Assembly (NCBI GenBank): GCA_028565635.1
Contig: JAOXYB010057478.1
Location: 1-10,998 of the forward strand
Origin: Phoronis ovalis
Lineage: Eukaryota > Phoronida > Phoronidae
Direction: 5' to 3'
DNA: 10,998 nt
Made by a program: the position numbers and the translations under genes. This document shows positions 1-6,400 of this stretch, piece by piece. Position 1 is the stretch's first letter; every line of letters begins with the position of its first letter. A model generated the notes under the pieces. The model made no database searches, was not told the DNA's origin, and was given only the letters and a program-made list of their open reading frames with translations.

Positions 1-333
1 CCTTCTTCTATGTACAATGAATGAGCTGAACATCGAAATTTAGTAAGAGCTTTTCTATATGAATAAACTGTTACATTTGACATATAGTCAGCAATAGCAT
101 AAAACCTATCCCATGATTATGCATCTATATTTTATGAAAGTAAACTTCCAACAATACAAAATCATGTTTGCACAGACCGTTTATAACTGTAAGCCTTGTC
201 AAAAATAGTACCAATTTATTTCGTGTATGTATTGCACGTTTCTGAATCCAAATTCTTTGACATCATTGGAGTTATCTCCCCTGTTTTAGCTTGCGCCATC
301 TATCCATAGAAACAAAAAAACAGTGTAACGATC
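1..333 (+). promoter_or_regulatory. Probable promoter and 5' UTR of PLA2G15
   Basis: This is the non-coding, AT-rich sequence directly upstream of the exon 1 ATG. No TATA box stands at a convincing distance. A partly palindromic GGAGTTATCTCC lies at 268-279, and GCGCCATCT at 293-301 reads AGATGGCGC on the minus strand, which resembles a YY1 site. The transcription start cannot be placed from sequence alone. Confidence 0.4.
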
Positions 334-445
334 ATGGCGGTAGAGGTAGCAGGTTATTGTACAGTCTGTGTTTTATTTAGTTTTCTTCTGTTACTCCTTG
401 TCCAAAATTGTTTATCGGCATACACTGGAAATCCCGTGGTTTTAG
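334..445 (+). CDS. PLA2G15: Exon 1 (coding part): signal peptide, start codon
   Basis: This exon encodes residues 1-37, starting MAVEVAG and running through a Leu-rich core to CLSAYTGNPVVL. The ATG has A at -3 and G at +4, a good animal initiation context. The exon ends one base into a codon, and the donor GTATGT starts at 446. That G plus the TG opening exon 2 makes the Val of the LVPGD motif. The hydrophobic stretch followed by a small-residue site near Ser28-Ala29 fits a cleaved secretory signal. The transcription start is not visible. Confidence 0.9.
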
Positions 446-3400
446 GTATGTATATTCATTATCTTCTTGTTACATTTTCTGTGAAAAGTTGCTGTAATTG
501 TAAAAACATTACGGGCATATGTGCTTGTATTGTATTAAATTAATGGTGGTGTGATCTGACATCAGGCCAGTGACGTAACGCACTGCAAAAAGCGAAGTCT
601 GAACACAAAGCAGAAAGTTTATGTGTACTTATTTGATTTTATTATTCTTAAGCCTGTGCAAATAAGCGTTTATATTAATATTTTTCGCAAAAGGAATTCA
701 GTGATATGCAGCTGCTAGCAATCCCACTCATGCTTGTAATGTTATGACATTTTGATTAATGACATCAGGGTACGTGTCATGTGATGTATAACCATATATA
801 ATTAACAGTGAAATGAATAGGCTCATGTGATGCGATTACGAAACCGGCAGTGATAGCATATATGAAGTGATATAGTACTCTGTACTTTTGTTTCATATAC
901 TACAATTACAATACTTTACAGGATAAATACCATATTATTGCTTTCATTTCATCAAAGGTTTTAAATCGCACCTCGGGGGTACTCATGGTTTATGGACTAC
1001 GAGGATGTGCCGCCCAACCCAATTAATTCAAAATTGTAGCTTGTGACTGAGACTAATATAACTAGTTATATTAGTTTCAGCTTGTGATAACAAACTCAAT
1101 GCAATGTTTTTGAAATTTAAGGGTAGTAATCCAAAATTTAAAATATTTGAGTAACAATCCATTTTTAGGCAAAGTGACTGATAGAAACCAAATTGCAAAA
1201 TATATTTATGGATACAAGCCTAAAATTAATCCAAATTATTTGCTGTAAGCAGTGAGTAGAAATCTATATTTTTGAATTTCTTTATGGTACCAATTAATCC
1301 AAACAAATACAGAAGTATACAATCCAATCCATACCCCCATCAAAAAATAACTTGAGCACCCCCCTCGCTGGGAAATGACACCATCTACTTGTAGCCAATG
1401 AAATGAATCCACAGGGTCACAAGGGTATTTTTTTTGGATATATACCTTAAGTTCTTTCTAGAATCTATTTTTTGTGATGACTATGGCGCAAGAGACTGAC
1501 AGCTCTCATACCTGTGTAAAATACCATGTTTTAATTAATTTTCTTGTGTTATTCGTTATCCAAGGATGCTTATCAATCAATGCTGGAAATCCAGTTATTT
1601 TAGGTAAACAACACACTTTTGTTGTCTGTCTTTTCCGTAAATTTGTAGACAAACCTGAAGATGTTACTTGCAAGTAATGGTGAGATAATGAAGCTCGCAT
1701 GCAGTATATTACAAAAGTGAAATTTAAAGAGATAGTGGATAGCTTATTGAAATACATGATGCTCTTTGAATTTGTCTATATTTATAATTTTAATTAATAA
1801 TGCTGTTCTTGCAGTGTATGTTAATTGTCTCTCTATCAGACAAAGGTTACTTAATATGTTTCTTGAGATTGAAAATGATGCTGTTGGTAGATACTTCATT
1901 GTACTAAGTTTTCAAAAGAAACAACATTTGTGGGATCATGTCTTCTGATTGGTTTACATGTGGATGTATACGTATTTCCATTTTTGCCAAACAGGATAAG
2001 ATATTAATACTTGAAAAACATATGTTTACATGGAAACTGTATAAACAACTAACATCTGCAAATATTATCATGCTTTCCTTTACTAAAAAAAATGCTAGGG
2101 TAAATAAAAGTAGAGTAAAAGATTACAAAAATCTTTAGTTTAACTATCAGACAAATGAAACACCAAATTGATATCTGGTTTTAGGGAAACTCAATTTTGT
2201 AAGTGAACGTTTCTTTTTTACAGTGCCTGGAGATGGTGGAAGCCAGATTACAGCAAAATTAAACAAGACATCGGTTGTACATTATTTCTGCAGTAAAGAA
2301 ACTACTGATTACTTCTCTCTCTGGCTCAATTTGGAGTTGCTGACGCCATATGTGCTTGACTGTTTTGTTGACAATATGCGGTAAGAATGAATTGCTGGCA
2401 AAATTTTCCTGAGGTTGCCTGTCTAGTACCCAAGTGAACCTTGAGAAAGGTTCTAGTAATTCTATTCTGCTTGATCTAACCGGAATATCCAATGTCCTTG
2501 CCTATCATTGATGGGGTAGGGGGTCCCCCTTAGGGTGTAGGCTGCAATGCTCGTGGCAAGTCAAAAAAAAAGTTCGCCAAAAAGAAAAAGCTTGCTGTTC
2601 GCATTTAAGACTCAATGGGTACTTGCGGCTTGGACTTAAAAGACCACAATGATCGCTGCTCATGAAAACCCCCCTATAGATCCCATCATTGTTTTGTAAT
2701 GAGCAATGTAATAATTTAAATGTCTAACCTTAGTTTGTAAGAAACCATTCTTATACGAATCACTTTTTAGATCAACTGTTGAATAAGTAGTGAAAGTTAA
2801 AAATGTATTATTTAGGAAACAGGTTAATATGCCTGATTGTTAATATAGGCACATCAGGTGTTGTTTTATTTCCTTGTGATAACTTTATTATTATATTTAT
2901 GTCAACCTCGTAAAAATTAAGTGGCATCACGAGTGAATTTTATTATGCACAAACAGGTGGTCTGCAGTTGTCATAAAGGAATGTTTTTAAAATTGTTTCT
3001 CAGATAAATTTACAATTTCACATGCTTTATATTAGATTAAATAATTTAAAAGTTAATTCAGAATTTTAAATATGTTCTTAGACTTTTCTTTCTGGAAGTT
3101 TTTTTGATTATTATTTAAATTTTTTTTGATTATTTTGACTACTGTGTTGTACTTTTGATGCAAATAAAATGATGTTCTAATGAAAAAATGTATTTTGTTA
3201 TTCACTATCCAATATATGGTACTTATCAAATCCGGCACATTTGATAGTGCCATATATTGGATAGCGATATGTAGTAAAACGGAAACATATTTTTTAAAGA
3301 ATCACGTCTTGTTAATTAAAAACATTAATTATAAAAAAAATCTTCAAGGACCTAAAGCAAGTCTAATATGTTCTGGTTTGAAATAAAATTATTTAAGATA

Positions 3401-6400
3401 ACAAGTATTAACAAATGTGTGCCATTAAAACGATTCTAGCCATTTGCTCCCCCTAGCCATTTGCCCCCAATGGCACACTTTTTTATAGAGAAATTTATGT
3501 AAATTTTTTTTAGCAAAATTAAGAAGTACAAATTATACATGTACACGCTTGAATTATAAACATCAGACAGTGAGTTTCACACCTTAGAAGTTTATTAGGA
3601 ACTTTAAAGGGGTTTAAAGGACGAAATGCGAAAAAAAAATACAAAGACAATGTCGAACGCATCAAGACTTGTGCAGACATAGGGGGGAGTACTTGGTTAT
3701 GAGTTTAGTGAGGGACCTTCTAACCAACACCAAAAATCCTGGTCATGTTTATACCACTAAAAAATAAGCCTAAACCACAAAATATCATACTCATATTTAT
3801 AGCCAGAATAGATAGATAAATATGTATTGAGTGTGATCCAGTATAGTGCACTGATTGGCAGCCTCGCTGTATGCTCCCCAGCAGTTTGAATAAATCCATC
3901 TGTTAGTGTTCCATACCTTAACTAACGCCTGGGCTTAACCATAGTCAATTTTTCTTTATTATGTCAAAAAGCAAAAGAATGATAATCACTATATTTCTAT
4001 ATAAAGTGTCATGAAAGTCTTAACACCAATCAAATTGCAGCATACAATAATAGGTATAACAGTGGACTAAGCAGGTAGGGGGTCGATCATACACTTTCTG
4101 TCCTGCCAGAGTTTATCTATAGTCCGCTAAGTAAAGGAAGCTCCACGGCCATACCTATTCAGAATGAGTCATAATAATGGAATAGACGTGATAGGCGACG
4201 ATGGATCAAGCAGAGAGAAAGGCTTACCTCGGTTGGAAAAATATTAATGACGTAATTATTTCGCTCTTAATCTTGTTAAATTAATATAACAAAAAATTAG
4301 ACTATGGTTAAGCCCAGACTTAATTGAGAAGGTATGGAACACTAACGGATGGATTTATTCAGACTGGCTCTCCAGAGAGTTGAGATGGCTGTAGGTGTGA
4401 AAAGGCCCATAATTGCAGGGGGTAATTGTGTAAAGTTGTGTGAAAACTTCGCTTGATACAAACATATAAACATCACCTTTACCTTTATATTAACTGTACC
4501 ATTTGGTTTTCTGCATTGGCCACTAAATAATAACCCAAATTATATCCAAAACATGAATAAAATACCCATAATTATATCTGGAAGGAGAAAATTGTGACAC
4601 ATATTTTACTAGGGAAATTGGGGCGGTTCCAGGCACAAGTCCTCAGTAGGTAATATATAGGGATTACCCTCATCAGTAGTTGCAACAGTGCAGCAGAGTA
4701 GAATTGTTTTGTCTAACAGTTCATGTCTTCCAGAGTAATTAATTTAGTTTTACATGAAATATGAAGTTTATTCATTTTGTACCATGTTCCAATTAAACTT
4801 ATTGTCATCTAGTTGTGTGAATGCCAGGGCCATTCCTTAGTAGGCCTATATCCGGGGGGGCACTCATGGTTTTTGAATACAGGTATGTGCTGCCCAACCC
4901 AATCCAACATTTTACCTTGTGGTAGCAAACCAAATCCATTTTTTTTTTGGAATATAAGGGTAGCAATCTAAAAGTTTAAAATATTTGAGTAGCAATCCAT
5001 TTTTGCACAAACTGACTGGAACAAACCGAGTTCCAAAATTTATGGATACATACCTAAAAGTAATCCAAATTGTTTGCTGTAAGCAGTGGGTAGCAATCCA
5101 AATTTTTGAATTTCTTTATGTTAGCAATTTAAAAAAAAAACAATAAGAAGTGTACAATCGAAATCCAAAATTTTCAATTGGACCTTGCACCCCCACCAAA
5201 AACTAACTTGAGTATCCTTCATGGCCTATATGTATGTATTTTAGTAATTGTATGTTGTTTATGGTATAGGCTAAAGTATGATTCGACCAAGAAAATGACA
5301 TTTAATGCCAAAGGTGTGGATATAAAAATCCCTGGATTTGGCAGCACCTCATCAGTGGAATGGCTGGATCCCAGTCATATGTATGGAAGTAAGTGAACCC
5401 GCTGTTTTCTGCGGTATACATAATGTTTCATTTCAAAAGCACCAGAATGAATTTCAAAATAGTTGTGTTGTGGTTGTTTAGTTAAAAATATACTACATTT
5501 TTTGCAATTTGTAAACTATTTAGAAAAAATGTTATAAGCTCATTGCTGAAATATAATTATTTTTCCAGTACTTTTAAAAATCGATATCGATGTAATAACT
5601 AGTGGCAGCAGTAACAACAAAAGGTGTAATATTTCAACATTTAATTACAACAGAAAGGTGTTCTGTTTTCAGCTTCATATTTTGGGCCCATTGCTGATGG
5701 TTTAGTGAAAGCTGGCTTGAAGAAGGATCTGTCTATAAGAGGAGCACCATATGACTTTAGAAAAGCACCAAGTAAGTTGAATTAAATTCATAATGAAAAG
5801 TAATACATTTTTTGCAGCATTGTGTTAACTGATCTTTTCTCTATTCACTGACTTTGTAAAATTATACTGGCAGTCCTCTGAACCATAAGTTAGACTGGCA
5901 GTCCTCTGAACCATAAATTAGCTTTTTAAAAACACGATAATGTACAGTGTAATCCAAGGATATTTAAAAATCAGTGTTTTATCTGGTAAGGTCATTTCTT
6001 ATTTAGTTCTCTTGGAGAAGCCTAAAACAAAACAGTTATGTTTAAACACCATATAATATAAGATCACACCATATGTTATCATGTTTATAGTTTGAACACC
6101 ACATAAGATCACACAATATGTTATCATGTTTATAGTTTGAACACCATATAAGATCACACCATTGTTATCATGTTTATAGTTTGAACACACGCTAATTAAA
6201 GGTTTTCTTGTGTCCATTTCATTTGTTTTTTAGTGGAGTGTAAGTGATGATGTAGATCAAACTTCGCTATGTGTAATCTCTATTTTGAAAATATATTCGA
6301 AATCTTAATTATATAGTCTAGTTTTAACTAAAATTATTCAAGGTGACAAGTATTAGTAAATGTATGCCATTAAAACATAACATGTAACGCAATTAAACTA

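Larger units (their letters stand above)
446..2223 (+). other. Intron 1
   Basis: Bounded by GTATGT at 446 and TTTTTTACAG at 2214-2223, with phase 1 at both ends. It contains a TGACGTAA bZIP-type site (571-578), two TCATGTGA boxes (777-784, 823-830), a repeat element at 971-1367 and the duplicate first exon at 1477-1603. From exon 1' the intron would be 1604-2223. In 1604-2213 I see no further element, only AT-rich sequence. Confidence 0.85.
2381..5269 (+). other. Intron 2, packed with repeats
   Basis: Bounded by GTAAGA at 2381 and GGTATAG ending at 5269. It holds a possible small element (2511-2682), a strong hairpin (3205-3264), a 47-nt dispersed repeat (3385-3431), a short stem (3417-3478), a long-TIR element (3882-4366) and family A copy 2 (4852-5222). 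At 3680 the sequence GGGGGGAGTACTTGGTTATGA looks like a worn family A end, but I find no matching right end. 2692-3179 and 4376-4842 are AT-rich with no gene. Confidence 0.85.

Noticed and set aside
1506-1757. 83-codon frame on the minus strand
   Set aside because: It is the reverse of exon 1' plus intron, with no recognisable features of its own.
1815-1948. Possible exon after a good acceptor (TTCTTGCAG at 1806-1814) opening with TG like exon 2
   Set aside because: The frame after it has no similarity to the family, no good donor follows, and exon 2 at 2224 continues the motif of both first exons exactly.
2259-2492. 77-codon frame on the minus strand
   Set aside because: It overlaps exon 2 antisense and runs into intron; a shadow of real coding sequence.
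3053-3386. Short frames on both strands around the intron 2 hairpin
   Set aside because: They are low-complexity, Lys/Asn/Ile-rich translations of AT-rich palindromic DNA with no supporting signal.
3680-3700. A further family A left end (G-run then AGTACTTGGTTATGA)
   Set aside because: It resembles the family A terminus, but no matching body or right end follows, so I do not call it an element.
5178-5269. N-terminal extension of exon 3 with a hydrophobic stretch that looks like a membrane segment
   Set aside because: Most of this frame is repeat-element sequence, and the acceptor at 5269 joins exon 2 to exon 3 exactly as the family alignment requires.
5999-6217. 72-codon minus-strand frame with repeated peptide units
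   Set aside because: The units come from the 45-bp minisatellite, whose period is a multiple of three; there is no promoter or family match.
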